Assembly: GCF_029892565.1 (NCBI RefSeq)
Contig: NZ_JARXVH010000002.1
Coordinates: 722,501-786,500 of the forward strand
DNA length: 64,000 nucleotides
DNA from: Streptomyces pseudovenezuelae
GTDB taxonomy: Bacteria > Actinomycetota > Actinomycetes > Streptomycetales > Streptomycetaceae
Direction of reading: 5' to 3'
Part shown: in pieces, positions 42,200 to 50,815 of the stretch
Position numbering within the stretch: position 1 is the first letter of the stretch
Layout: every line of letters starts with the position of its first letter
Translations under genes and position numbers: made by a program
The notes under the pieces: generated by a model
Told to the model about the DNA's origin: nothing
The model's input: the letters and a program-made list of their open reading frames with translations, nothing else
Databases searched by the model: none

Positions 42200-44370
42200 G
42201 ACACTCCGCCCTCTCGCTGGACGACGACCTTGCCGGTGGACTGCGGGTAGGCCGGGTCGTTGTAGAAGTACTCGCCGGCCTTGGCGAAGGTGTAGGCGTA
42301 CGACTGGCCCGGCATCAGCAGGCCGGTGTCGAACTCGGCGTCGAAGAACGCCGCCGCTCCGTGTGCCTGTTTGTTGTCGGCGGGGTTGGTGAAGGTGACC
42401 TCGGCACCGACGGGGACGGTGAGGTACTGAGGCGCCATGGCGTTCTGGGCGACCGTGTTCTCGCTGGCGCCGGGGGAGTTGGTGCCGGCGTTCCAGATGC
42501 GGCCGAGCGTGACAGTGTTGTGTGCCGTCGCGCCGGTCACGGCGGCGGTGCGGATCTGGTTGCGGCGAGAGGGCGGGGTGGGGGCGGGGGCCGGCGCGAC
42601 CTTGCCGCCGAGCTTGAACGCCCACAGATGGTCGCCCTTGGGGATGTCGGGGAAGGGCAGCCCGTTGCCCCCGGCGAGCACGGCAACGTACTGCTCGCCG
42701 TCGATCTCGTACGAGACGGGGATGGTGTTCACCCCGGCGCCGCACTGCCAGGTCCACAGCGTCTCGCCGCTGGTGTCGTCCATCGCTTCGAGGACGCCGT
42801 CCGGGCGGCCCTGGAAGAGGAGCCTGCCCGCGGTGGTGAGGATGCCGTTGCCGTGGGCGAGGGACCAGTCGCCTTCCTTGCGCCAGGCGACCGTGTTGGT
42901 GCGCGGATCCATGGCGACCAGGCCGCCGCCGAACAACTCACCCAGCGGGCGTGCGGTGTTGACCCGGCCGCCGTGCGTGTTGGAGTAGGAGGAATTGACC
43001 AGGCCGTAGCCGATGTAGACGTATCCGGTCCGCGGGCTGAAGGACGGGAATCCCCAGTCCCCGCCGCCGCCCGCGCCCGGGAAGATGATCGTGGCCCGGT
43101 CCCAGAAGACCGAGTAGAGGCCGCCGACCGGGTAGAACGGCACCGGGCGGGTCGTCTTGTCGAGGCGCGGGAACGGGTCCGTGAACGGCTCGCCGCCGGG
43201 GAACGGCTGCGTGGGCGAGGTCTTGTGCTCGGCCTGCTGGGGGACCGCGCGCTCCTCCATGCCATGGACGGCCTCGCCGGTGCGGCGGTCGAGGATGTAG
43301 AACCAGCAGGTCTTGGAGCCGTAGACGACGACCTTGCGCCGCTTGCCGTCGATGAGGAGGTCGGCGAGGACCGGTGCCATGACGTTGTCGGCGTCCCAGA
43401 TGTCGTGGTGGACGGACTGGAAGTGCCAGCGCCGCTTGCCGGTCTTGGCGTCGATCGCGACGATCGAGTTGGCGAAGAGGTTGTCGCCGCCGCGCGAGGA
43501 GCCGTCCGTACGGGGATACGGATTGCCGAACGTCCAGTACACGAGGCCGAGTTCGGGATCCACGGCCGGGTGGATCCAGGGGACCGCGCCGCCGGTCTTC
43601 CAGGAGTCGCCCGCCCAGGTGTCGTGTCCGAACTCGCCGGGCCCGGGCGGGCCCCAGAAGGTCCATACGACGTCACCGGTCTTCGCGTCGAGCGCGTAGC
43701 CCCGGCCGCGTGCGCCGGCCGTCGAGCCCTCGGTGCCGACGTAGATCAGGCCGTCGAAGTGGACGACCGCGCCCGCGAGTCCGCCGCTGTTGCCGCCGCA
43801 CTGGCCGCTGTCGTTGCTGCAGCCGTCGTCGCCGCCGTTGTCCTCCACGATGAGTGGCTTCTGCCAGACGATCGCGCCGGTCCTCCGGTCGAGGGCGTAG
43901 ACGATGTTGGCGCCCGAGATGGTGAAGACCTTGCCCTCGGCCACGGCGACGCCGCGCATGTTGGTGGTCTCGGTGCCGAGGTTCGTCTTCCAAATGACCT
44001 CGCCCGTACGGCCGTTGACGGCGAAGACGTTCTGCTGGGTGGTCTCGACGTACAGCACGCCGTCCTGGACGACGATCGTGCACTGCTGGTAGGCGGAGGT
44101 CGAGCCGCCCTCCAGGTTGACGTGCCAGGCACCGCCGAGCTTCTTGACGTTCTTCGGGGTGAGGTCGCGGAGCGTGGAGTGGTTCTGGTTGCCGTAATTG
44201 CCGCCCACCTTGGGCCAGTTGATGCCCGTGGTGCCGAGCGCGGCGGACTGCGGTGGTACGGGGAGTGCCAGTCGGGGGGAGTCGGGGGAGGCCTCGGCCG
44301 TGGAGGTCAGGGCGGAGACCGTGGCCGCGCTGCCCGCCGCGGCCGTCAGGAGAAAGGAGCGTCTTTCCAT
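42196..44370 (-). CDS. Tat-exported PQQ-type beta-propeller dehydrogenase with C-terminal cupredoxin-like domain
   Basis: A 724-residue protein. The leader MERRSFLLTAAAGSAATVSA is a twin-Arg (Tat) signal. Propeller repeats follow (AVNGRTGEVIWKTNLGTETT, ALDRRTGAIVWQKP, AMDDTSGETLWTWQCGAG), the pattern of PQQ-dependent alcohol/glucose dehydrogenases. Residues about 620-720 form a cupredoxin-like domain: MAPQYLTVPVGAEVTFTNP, DNKQAHGAAAFFDAEFDTGL and YAYTFAKAGEYFYND. I see a His but not the full His-Cys-His-Met set, so copper binding is uncertain. The layout suggests oxidation of an alcohol or sugar outside the cell with built-in electron transfer. Coupled to the ThuA-like gene. Confidence 0.85.
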   Translation of the reverse strand: MERRSFLLTAAAGSAATVSALTSTAEASPDSPRLALPVPPQSAALGTTGINWPKVGGNYGNQNHSTLRDLTPKNVKKLGGAWHVNLEGGSTSAYQQCTIVVQDGVLYVETTQQNVFAVNGRTGEVIWKTNLGTETTNMRGVAVAEGKVFTISGANIVYALDRRTGAIVWQKPLIVEDNGGDDGCSNDSGQCGGNSGGLAGAVVHFDGLIYVGTEGSTAGARGRGYALDAKTGDVVWTFWGPPGPGEFGHDTWAGDSWKTGGAVPWIHPAVDPELGLVYWTFGNPYPRTDGSSRGGDNLFANSIVAIDAKTGKRRWHFQSVHHDIWDADNVMAPVLADLLIDGKRRKVVVYGSKTCWFYILDRRTGEAVHGMEERAVPQQAEHKTSPTQPFPGGEPFTDPFPRLDKTTRPVPFYPVGGLYSVFWDRATIIFPGAGGGGDWGFPSFSPRTGYVYIGYGLVNSSYSNTHGGRVNTARPLGELFGGGLVAMDPRTNTVAWRKEGDWSLAHGNGILTTAGRLLFQGRPDGVLEAMDDTSGETLWTWQCGAGVNTIPVSYEIDGEQYVAVLAGGNGLPFPDIPKGDHLWAFKLGGKVAPAPAPTPPSRRNQIRTAAVTGATAHNTVTLGRIWNAGTNSPGASENTVAQNAMAPQYLTVPVGAEVTFTNPADNKQAHGAAAFFDAEFDTGLLMPGQSYAYTFAKAGEYFYNDPAYPQSTGKVVVQREGGVS

Positions 44371-44522
44371 CGTTGAGTTCCCTCGATTCGATCAAGGTCC
44401 ACTAGATGGTTCGTTTGATCCGCAGAATGGGTTCGCGGGATGGAGCGTCACGTTAGGGACGGCGGGCGTGCGTGACAAGACATGCGGCAGGAGGTTTTCG
44501 TGGAGCGAGAGTCAACCAGTGG

Positions 44523-45344
44523 CTAGGCGCGTGGAGTTGGTACCACCAGGTGGACCGGGATCATGGAGGGCGGCATGGGGCTCTTGTTGCGCCGACCCTG
44601 CCCGGTCTCCTCCCAGGCGTGCGCGAGGATGCCGACGCTGCGGCTGAGCACGAAGAGGCCTCGGGCCAGGGGTGCGGCGAAGCCCAGCTCGGCGTAGATG
44701 ACGGCGGTGGCACCGTCGATGTTCATGGGTACGGGCTTCTTTCCCTCGCGCCCGAGATTGAGGTGTGTCTCGACGGCGCGGGCCGCCCGTAGATGGGCGC
44801 CCGTGACGAGCCCGTCCGTCACGGCACGGTCCACGAGGGTGAGCAGGGGGTCGCGGCGCGGGTCGCGGGGGTGGAAGCGGTGGCCGAAACCGGGCAGATA
44901 GCGCGACCGAGCCTGCCACTCGCCGATGACCTTGGCCACGGCCAGCTCGAACTCGCCTCCCTGGTCGTGCTGTCGGGCGATCTCATCGAGCAGCTCCACG
45001 CACTGCTGCCCGGCACCACCGTGCACGTCGCCGAGCATGTTTACGCCGGTGGCCACCGCGCTGTTGAGGCCGACCCCGCAGGTGGCGGCCATCCGGGCGG
45101 CGGCGATCGAGGGCGCCTGTGGACCGTGGTCGACGCCTGCCACCAGGGCCGCTTCCAGCAGCTTTGCCTGTTCGGGGCGAGGGAGTTCACCGCGGAGCAG
45201 CAGCCAGATGGTCTCGACGAAGGTCGTGGTGCCGATCAGGTCCTGGACGGGATGCTCGCGCAGTTCGATGATGCCGGGTTCGATCCGGCTGACGGCGGTG
45301 GCCCACCACTGGGCGACCAGGCCGTCCTGCGGCCCGGGGGTCAT
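44523..45344 (-). CDS. Citryl-CoA-lyase-like enzyme (citrate-synthase superfamily)
   Basis: A 273-residue protein corresponding to the catalytic portion of citrate synthase, which is 370-430 residues. All three catalytic positions have candidates: His in GDVHGGAGQQ, His in LPGFGHRFHPRDPRRDPLL and Asp in NIDGATAVI. Citryl-CoA lyases of this fold split citryl-CoA or similar 3-hydroxyacyl-CoA esters into acetyl-CoA and an oxoacid. Its ATG overlaps the stop of a CaiB/BaiF CoA-transferase gene (ATGA), suggesting that the transferase makes its CoA-ester substrate. Confidence 0.84.
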   Translation of the reverse strand: MTPGPQDGLVAQWWATAVSRIEPGIIELREHPVQDLIGTTTFVETIWLLLRGELPRPEQAKLLEAALVAGVDHGPQAPSIAAARMAATCGVGLNSAVATGVNMLGDVHGGAGQQCVELLDEIARQHDQGGEFELAVAKVIGEWQARSRYLPGFGHRFHPRDPRRDPLLTLVDRAVTDGLVTGAHLRAARAVETHLNLGREGKKPVPMNIDGATAVIYAELGFAAPLARGLFVLSRSVGILAHAWEETGQGRRNKSPMPPSMIPVHLVVPTPRA

Positions 45345-46546
45345 GAGGCGGGGGCTTCGGCGGCCGCACGGCCGTGTGCCCGCCAGCGGGTGATGAGCGT
45401 GGTGCGTTCCTCGCCGTGCTGGTCGAGCAGCGGAGGTGGGGAGGTCGGAGGGAGGGGCTCGCCGTCCATGAGGACGCCGTTGCCGCTGACCCGCAGGGTG
45501 CGGCCCGAACCGTCCGGGTAGGGCAGGTCGGTGAAGAAGCCGCGGCGGGCGAGCTGCTTGAGCTCCACGGCCTCGGGAACCGTCAGCACCCGGGCCGCCG
45601 GGACACCGGCCGAGGACAGGATCTCCTCCCACTCCAGGGCGGTCTTTTGGCGCAGTGCCGTGTTGAGTTCGGTGTTGAGCTCGGCGCGGTGTCGCTTGCG
45701 TGCCTCTCGCTCGGCGAACCGCGGATCGTCGACCAGTGCCGGCAGTCCGGCGAGTCGGCAGAGCGTGACGAACTGCTCCTGCCGGTTGGCCGCGATGTTC
45801 AGGCCACCGTCCGCGGTCTCGAAGGTTCCCGAAGGCGCGGCGGTGGCGTTCTGGTCGCCCATCGGCTCCGGATCCACCCCGCTGACAAGGTAGTTGGAGA
45901 CGGCCCAGCCCATCGCGGAGAGGGAGACCTCCAGCATGGAGACGTCCAGTCGTACCCCCCGCCCGGTCCTCTCCCGACCGAGCAGCGCCGCGCTGATCGC
46001 GAGGGCTGCGCCGAGTCCGCCGAGCGAGTCGCAGACCGGGAAGCCCACCCGGAGGGGCGCGGTGTCCGTGGTACCGGTGATGCTCATCATCCCGGACAGG
46101 CCCTGGATGATCTGGTCGTAGGCAGGGGCGGTGCTCATCGGCCCGGACTGTCCGAAGCCGGTGATCGCACAGCTCACCAGACGTGGGTTGAGGTCACCGA
46201 GCCGGGTGGCGCCGTACCCCATCCGGGCCAGCACCCCGGCCCGGAAGTTGTCCAGGAGGACATCGGCGCCACGCACCAGGTCCTCGAAGTCGGCCCGGTC
46301 GGCAGGGTCCTTGAGATCCAGGGCGAGGGATTTCTTGCCGGCGTTCTGGGCGAGGAAGGAGGCGCCGATACCGGCCCGGTTGAGTTCCGGGTCGGGGCCG
46401 AGGCTGCGGGCCAGATCGCCCTTGCCCGGCTGTTCGACCTTGACGACCTCGGCGCCGAGCAGCATGAGGTGGTAACTGCAGTACGGTCCTGCGAGCACGT
46501 TGGTGAGATCGAGTACGCGGATTCCTGAGAGCGGTCGTTCGGCCAT
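45341..46546 (-). CDS. CaiB/BaiF-family (class III) CoA-transferase
   Basis: A 401-residue class III CoA-transferase. It opens PLSGIRVLDLTNVLAGPYCS, continues with GAEVVKVEQPGKGDLAR and SLALDLKDPADRADFEDLV, and has VSCAITGFGQSGPM and YDQIIQGLSGMMSITG around the catalytic Asp region. It swaps CoA between carboxylic acids without ATP. It is transcribed from IclR to transferase to lyase and probably activates an imported or generated di- or hydroxy-acid for cleavage by the coupled lyase. Confidence 0.91.
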   Translation of the reverse strand: MAERPLSGIRVLDLTNVLAGPYCSYHLMLLGAEVVKVEQPGKGDLARSLGPDPELNRAGIGASFLAQNAGKKSLALDLKDPADRADFEDLVRGADVLLDNFRAGVLARMGYGATRLGDLNPRLVSCAITGFGQSGPMSTAPAYDQIIQGLSGMMSITGTTDTAPLRVGFPVCDSLGGLGAALAISAALLGRERTGRGVRLDVSMLEVSLSAMGWAVSNYLVSGVDPEPMGDQNATAAPSGTFETADGGLNIAANRQEQFVTLCRLAGLPALVDDPRFAEREARKRHRAELNTELNTALRQKTALEWEEILSSAGVPAARVLTVPEAVELKQLARRGFFTDLPYPDGSGRTLRVSGNGVLMDGEPLPPTSPPPLLDQHGEERTTLITRWRAHGRAAAEAPAS

Positions 46547-46590
46547 GCACCGGCTCCTTCTGAGGTTTCTGCGATGGATTCACTTGGGGT

Positions 46591-47373
46591 CTATTTCGTC
46601 GGACTGAGCGGATGGTCGAACCCCTGCTCCGACATCTGCCGGGAGACGGCGGCGAGCGCGTCGGCGAACCGCTGCACGACGGCCTCGGGGAAACGGTGGC
46701 TGGGGCCGCTGAGCGACAGCGCGGCGACCACGGCCCCGGTGCGACCGACGACCGGCACGGCCACGGCCGTCAGCCCCTCGTCGCGCTCACCGCGGCTGAC
46801 AGCGAAGCCGCGCTCCGCCGCCATGTCCGCCCACACCCGCAACTGCCGGGCGTGCCCCTCGCCGTGCGGTGAGTCCAGGGCGATGCGCTGCAGCAGGCTG
46901 TCCGGCGCCGTACGCAGCAGGATCTTCGACGAGGCGCCCGCCCACAGCGGGAGTTCGTCGCCGACCCGCACCACATGGCGCAGCGGCTGGGGGCTCTCCT
47001 GCTGCGCGACGCAGACACGAGCCAGACCGCGCAGCATGAAGAGGTTGACCGTCTCCTGCTGTTCCTCGGCCAGCTCCCGCATCAACTTGCGGGTCTCGCG
47101 GGGCAGTTCCCAACTGGTGTGGGCCAGGTGGGCCCAGCGCCACAGGCCGGGGCCCGCGGTGTAGCCGGCCGGGGTGTCCCAGAGCAGACCGCACTGTTCG
47201 AGGGTCTGCACCAGGCGGACCGCCGTGGTCTTCGCCAGGCCGGTGGCGTCGACGATCTCCCTCAGCGTGACCGTCGGCCGATCCTCGGTGAGCAGCCCCA
47301 GGATGTCCAGGGCCCTGCGCACACTGCGCACCCCGGTCGCCTCGGCCGCCTGCTCCTGTTCGGTCCCGTCCAC
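46591..47373 (-). CDS. IclR-family transcriptional regulator
   Basis: A 260-residue regulator. The N-terminal winged helix contains SVRRALDILGLLTEDRPTVT, LREIVDATGLAKTTAVRLVQ and TLEQCGLL. The IclR effector domain follows (residues about 85-250): ETVNLFMLRGLARVCVAQQE and AERGFAVSRGERDEGLTAVA, VPV. The GTG at 47373 has a GGAGGGAGA ribosome site 9 bp upstream. It heads the transferase/lyase genes and is divergent from the aldehyde dehydrogenase gene, so it is the likely switch for this catabolic island. Confidence 0.91.
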   Translation of the reverse strand: MDGTEQEQAAEATGVRSVRRALDILGLLTEDRPTVTLREIVDATGLAKTTAVRLVQTLEQCGLLWDTPAGYTAGPGLWRWAHLAHTSWELPRETRKLMRELAEEQQETVNLFMLRGLARVCVAQQESPQPLRHVVRVGDELPLWAGASSKILLRTAPDSLLQRIALDSPHGEGHARQLRVWADMAAERGFAVSRGERDEGLTAVAVPVVGRTGAVVAALSLSGPSHRFPEAVVQRFADALAAVSRQMSEQGFDHPLSPTK

Positions 47374-47527
47374 GCGACTTCTCCCTCCGTGCCGGGCCGC
47401 CCCCACGGACCGCCCCCGGAAACTTCCCCGAACTGTCCTCTTGCCACCGCGAGTTGGCGCCCGTACGTTACACGCCGACCCACAGAGCAGTCCACCGGTA
47501 CCACTGAGCGGTTTTCTCGGAGGTCTC
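47374..47527. promoter_or_regulatory. IclR/ALDH divergent promoter region
   Basis: This 154-bp gap must hold both promoters. Near the ALDH start lies CAGTCCACCGGTACCACTG (47488-47506), an imperfect palindrome with CAGT/ACTG ends and an ACCGGT centre, a plausible IclR site. A CGGAGG ribosome site precedes the ALDH ATG. No gene fits here. Confidence 0.35.
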
Positions 47528-49033
47528 ATGCTGGATTCACTCCTCAAGGCCGGCGCGGACGCGACGGTGGTCGAGGCGCCCCCGTACATCGCGGGCCAGT
47601 GGGGCGGCGACGGTCCCGCCGCCACCCGAACGGGCCCGTATCTGCGCCGAGTTGTCAGTCGTACGACCCACGCGACCGGGGAGGAGGTGTCCCGCGCCCT
47701 CGCCTACGCCCGCTCCTCGGCTCGTTCCGTGGCCCGGCTCGCCCCCGCCATCCGCGCCGACATCCTCGACCGGGCCTCGCGCGCCGCCTCGGCCCACCGT
47801 GAGGAGTTGGCCCGGCTGCTCGCCCTGGAGCTGGGAAAGCCGGTCAAGGACGGGCGCGGGGAGATCGACCGAGTGGCGGACACCTTCGCGGTGTGTGCGT
47901 CCGAGGCCCGGCACATCGGCGGCGAGAACCTGCCCGTCGCGGGCTGGGCACGGGGTATTGGCAACACCGCCCTCACCTACCGTGCACCCGCCGGAGTGGC
48001 TCTGGCGATCACGCCGTTCAATGCCCCCGCCAACTTGCTCGCCCACAAGCTCGGCGCCTCATTCGCCGCGGGCAACACCACCATCGTCAAGGCGCCGCCC
48101 CAGGCCCCGGCCGCCACCGCCGCGATCGTGGCACTGCTCCTGGATTCCGGACTGCCGCCGCAGGGAGTGCAGTTGCTGCACGGCGGCGCCGAGGTCGGCG
48201 CGTTGTTGTGCGCGGCCGACGAGGTCGCCGTCATCAGCTTCACCGGCAGCCCGGAGACCGGCCGGGCCGTGGCGCGTGCCGCCGGGGCCAAGCGCCTGGT
48301 GCTCGAACTCGGTGGGAACGCCGCCACGATCGTCTGCGAGGACGCCGACATCGCGCAGGCCGCCAAGGAGTGTGCCCGCACCGGATACAGCAACTCCGGC
48401 CAGAGCTGCATCTCCGTCCAGCGCGTCTACGTCCACCGCTCTCGCTACGAGACCTTCCTCGATGCTTTCACCGCCGCCGTCGACACCCTCAAGGTCGGCG
48501 ACCCGCTGGACCCGGCCACTGATGTGGGCTCGATGGTCGACGAGAATGCCGCCGAACGCGTGGTGAGCTGGTCCGCCGAGGCCGCCGCCGCCGGCGCCCG
48601 CGTGCTGCGCGGCGGCACCCGCAACGGCGCCACCGCCGCGCCCACCATCGTCGCCGGACCCCCCGAATCCGCCTCGGTCGTCGTCCACGAGGTCTTCGGA
48701 GCGCTGGTCGCGGTGCTGCCGTACGACGACTTCGACGCGGTCATCGACGCCTGCAACGCCAGCCGGTACGGCCTTCAGGCGGGCCTGTTCACCCGCGACA
48801 TGGGCCGCATCATCACTGCCTGGCGCGAGTTGCAGACCGGCGCGCTGATCGCGGGCGGCAGCTCCAACTACCGCCTCGACCATGTCCCCTTCGGCGGGGT
48901 CAAGGACTCCGGCTTCGGACGGGAGACCCCCCGGTCGATGATCGACGACTACACGGTCGTCAAGACCCTCATGCTCCGCGGTCTGTCCGTCTGGGGCGAC
49001 GCGACCACCGTGGACGAAGGGACCGGCGCATGA
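47528..49033 (+). CDS. NAD(P)-dependent aldehyde dehydrogenase
   Basis: A 501-residue ALDH. The general base is Glu260 in LELGGNAATIV and the nucleophile Cys294 in NSGQSCISVQRV. NAD-binding elements ITPFNAPANLLAHKLGASFA and ISFTGSPETGRAV are typical. A C-terminal GGSSNYRLDHVPFGGVKDSG resembles succinate/methylmalonate-semialdehyde-type or phosphonoacetaldehyde-type members. It oxidises an aldehyde to an acid. Its stop overlaps the ATG of the ThDP enzyme (ATGA), so it probably removes the aldehyde that enzyme releases. Confidence 0.92.
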   Translation: MLDSLLKAGADATVVEAPPYIAGQWGGDGPAATRTGPYLRRVVSRTTHATGEEVSRALAYARSSARSVARLAPAIRADILDRASRAASAHREELARLLALELGKPVKDGRGEIDRVADTFAVCASEARHIGGENLPVAGWARGIGNTALTYRAPAGVALAITPFNAPANLLAHKLGASFAAGNTTIVKAPPQAPAATAAIVALLLDSGLPPQGVQLLHGGAEVGALLCAADEVAVISFTGSPETGRAVARAAGAKRLVLELGGNAATIVCEDADIAQAAKECARTGYSNSGQSCISVQRVYVHRSRYETFLDAFTAAVDTLKVGDPLDPATDVGSMVDENAAERVVSWSAEAAAAGARVLRGGTRNGATAAPTIVAGPPESASVVVHEVFGALVAVLPYDDFDAVIDACNASRYGLQAGLFTRDMGRIITAWRELQTGALIAGGSSNYRLDHVPFGGVKDSGFGRETPRSMIDDYTVVKTLMLRGLSVWGDATTVDEGTGA

Positions 49034-50784
49034 CTGTCACCGCCGCCGAAGCCCTGGTCGGCCAACTGGAGTCGTACGGAGTCGAGTTCGTCTTCGGCAC
49101 CTGCGGCCACACCAACATCGCCCTGCTCGACGCGCTAGGCCCCAGCTCGATCGAGTTCGTGATCGCTCGCCACGAACAGGCCGCCGCCCACGCCGCCGAC
49201 GGCTACGCCCGTGCCTCCGGGAAACCCGGCGTACTGCTCACCCATGTCGGCCCCGGCATGATGAACGCGGTCACCGGCGTCGCCACCGCCGCCCTCGACT
49301 CGATCCCGCTGGTCGTCATCTCCGGCGACATCCCCTCCTACTACCACGGCCGTCACCCGCACCAGGAGGTCAACCTCCACGCGGACGCCGACCAGACCGC
49401 GATCTACCGTCCGTTCACCAAGCGCGCCTGGCACGTGCACCGGGTCCAGGACCTGGCCCGCACCACGGAACGGGCGTTGTGGACCGCGACCTCGGGGCGA
49501 CCGGGTGCCGTGCTCATCAACGTACCGATGGACCTGTGGAGTCGGCAGGTCGAGCAGTACGCGGGGGAGTACCCCCTGCCCAAGAGCTCCGCGCTCCCCG
49601 CTCTCGACCGTGCCACCGCCGAGCGCATCGCAAGGACGCTGCTGAACGCCGAACGCCCCCTGATCTACTTCGGCGGCGGACTGCGCGAACCCGCCGCCCG
49701 CCAGGCCCTGTCGGACCTCGCCGAGCACCTCGACATCCCGCTCGCCCACTCCCTGATGGGCAAGGGCGTCCTGCCCGACAGTCATCCGCTGCTGCTCGGC
49801 ATGCCCGGCTTCTGGGGCCTGGAGACGACGCACGCATACACCAAGGGCGCCGATGTGGTCCTCGCCCTGGCGACCCGGTTCGCGGAGACCGACGCCAGCT
49901 CCTGGGATCCGGCGTACACGTGGACCTTCGGTGACAAGCACAGTCCGCCCAGTCGCCTCCTCCAGATCGACATCGACCCCGCCGAGATCGGACGCAACTA
50001 CCCCGTCGAGATCGGCGCCGTCGCCGACGTGGGTGACGCGGTACGGGCCATCGGGGACGCTGTACAGGCAGCCAGGCCCGAGCGTCTGTCGAGGCAGGGT
50101 CTGCGCGCGACCATCGCCACCGCCCGCCGGACCGTCTTCGACACCGCACGCGAGGACGGACGCAGCGACGACTTCCCGCTGCGTCCGCAACGCATCCTCG
50201 CCGACCTGCGCGACGCGCTTCCCGACGACGCGGTGCTCGTCACCGATGTCGGCTGGAACAAGAACGGCGTCGCCCAGTGCTACGAACTCCCCGAAGGAGG
50301 ACGGTTCATCACCCCGGGCGGAGCCTCGACCATGGGCTTCGGACCGGCCGCCGCGGTCGGGGTGCAGATCGCCCAGCCGGACCGTGTGGTGGTCGCGCTG
50401 ATCGGCGACGGCGGCATGAGCGCGCAGCTGCCCGCCGTGCCGATGGCCGTCGAACAGGGGCTGCCCGTCGTCTTCGTGGTGATGAACAACCGGGCCCACG
50501 GCACCATCGCCGACCTGCAGACCGCGTCGTTCGGACGGTCCTACGGCTGTGAGTTCACAGACGCCGAAGGTCAGCCCTACAGCCCGGACTTCGCGGCACT
50601 CGGCCGGTCCTGCGGCGCCGACGGATACCCCGTCGCCGCCCCCGCCGATCTCTCCAAGGCGCTCGCCGACGCGATCGCGCGGCGCCGGCCCGCCGTCATC
50701 GACGTGCCGATGGTCAACGAACCCGTGCCGACGCCGGGTCACTGGAACATCAAGGACATCTACCGCGGGTCCTTCACCGACTGA
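49030..50784 (+). CDS. ThDP-dependent enzyme (acetolactate synthase/benzoylformate decarboxylase superfamily)
   Basis: A 584-residue ThDP protein with the three-domain layout. The N-terminal Pyr domain has FVFGTCGHTNIALLDAL and FVIARHEQAAAHAADGYARA, with the activating Glu. The middle domain starts near residue 195, and the C-terminal PP domain carries GDGGMS near 458 followed by MNNRAHG, the ThDP/Mg motif. Members decarboxylate or cleave 2-oxo acids, or act on oxalyl-CoA or sulfoacetaldehyde. The coupled ALDH implies that an aldehyde is formed. Substrate not determinable. Confidence 0.9.
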   Translation: MTVTAAEALVGQLESYGVEFVFGTCGHTNIALLDALGPSSIEFVIARHEQAAAHAADGYARASGKPGVLLTHVGPGMMNAVTGVATAALDSIPLVVISGDIPSYYHGRHPHQEVNLHADADQTAIYRPFTKRAWHVHRVQDLARTTERALWTATSGRPGAVLINVPMDLWSRQVEQYAGEYPLPKSSALPALDRATAERIARTLLNAERPLIYFGGGLREPAARQALSDLAEHLDIPLAHSLMGKGVLPDSHPLLLGMPGFWGLETTHAYTKGADVVLALATRFAETDASSWDPAYTWTFGDKHSPPSRLLQIDIDPAEIGRNYPVEIGAVADVGDAVRAIGDAVQAARPERLSRQGLRATIATARRTVFDTAREDGRSDDFPLRPQRILADLRDALPDDAVLVTDVGWNKNGVAQCYELPEGGRFITPGGASTMGFGPAAAVGVQIAQPDRVVVALIGDGGMSAQLPAVPMAVEQGLPVVFVVMNNRAHGTIADLQTASFGRSYGCEFTDAEGQPYSPDFAALGRSCGADGYPVAAPADLSKALADAIARRRPAVIDVPMVNEPVPTPGHWNIKDIYRGSFTD

Positions 50785-50815
50785 ACTGCCCTTCTCCCAG
50801 GACGAGGTGACCTCC

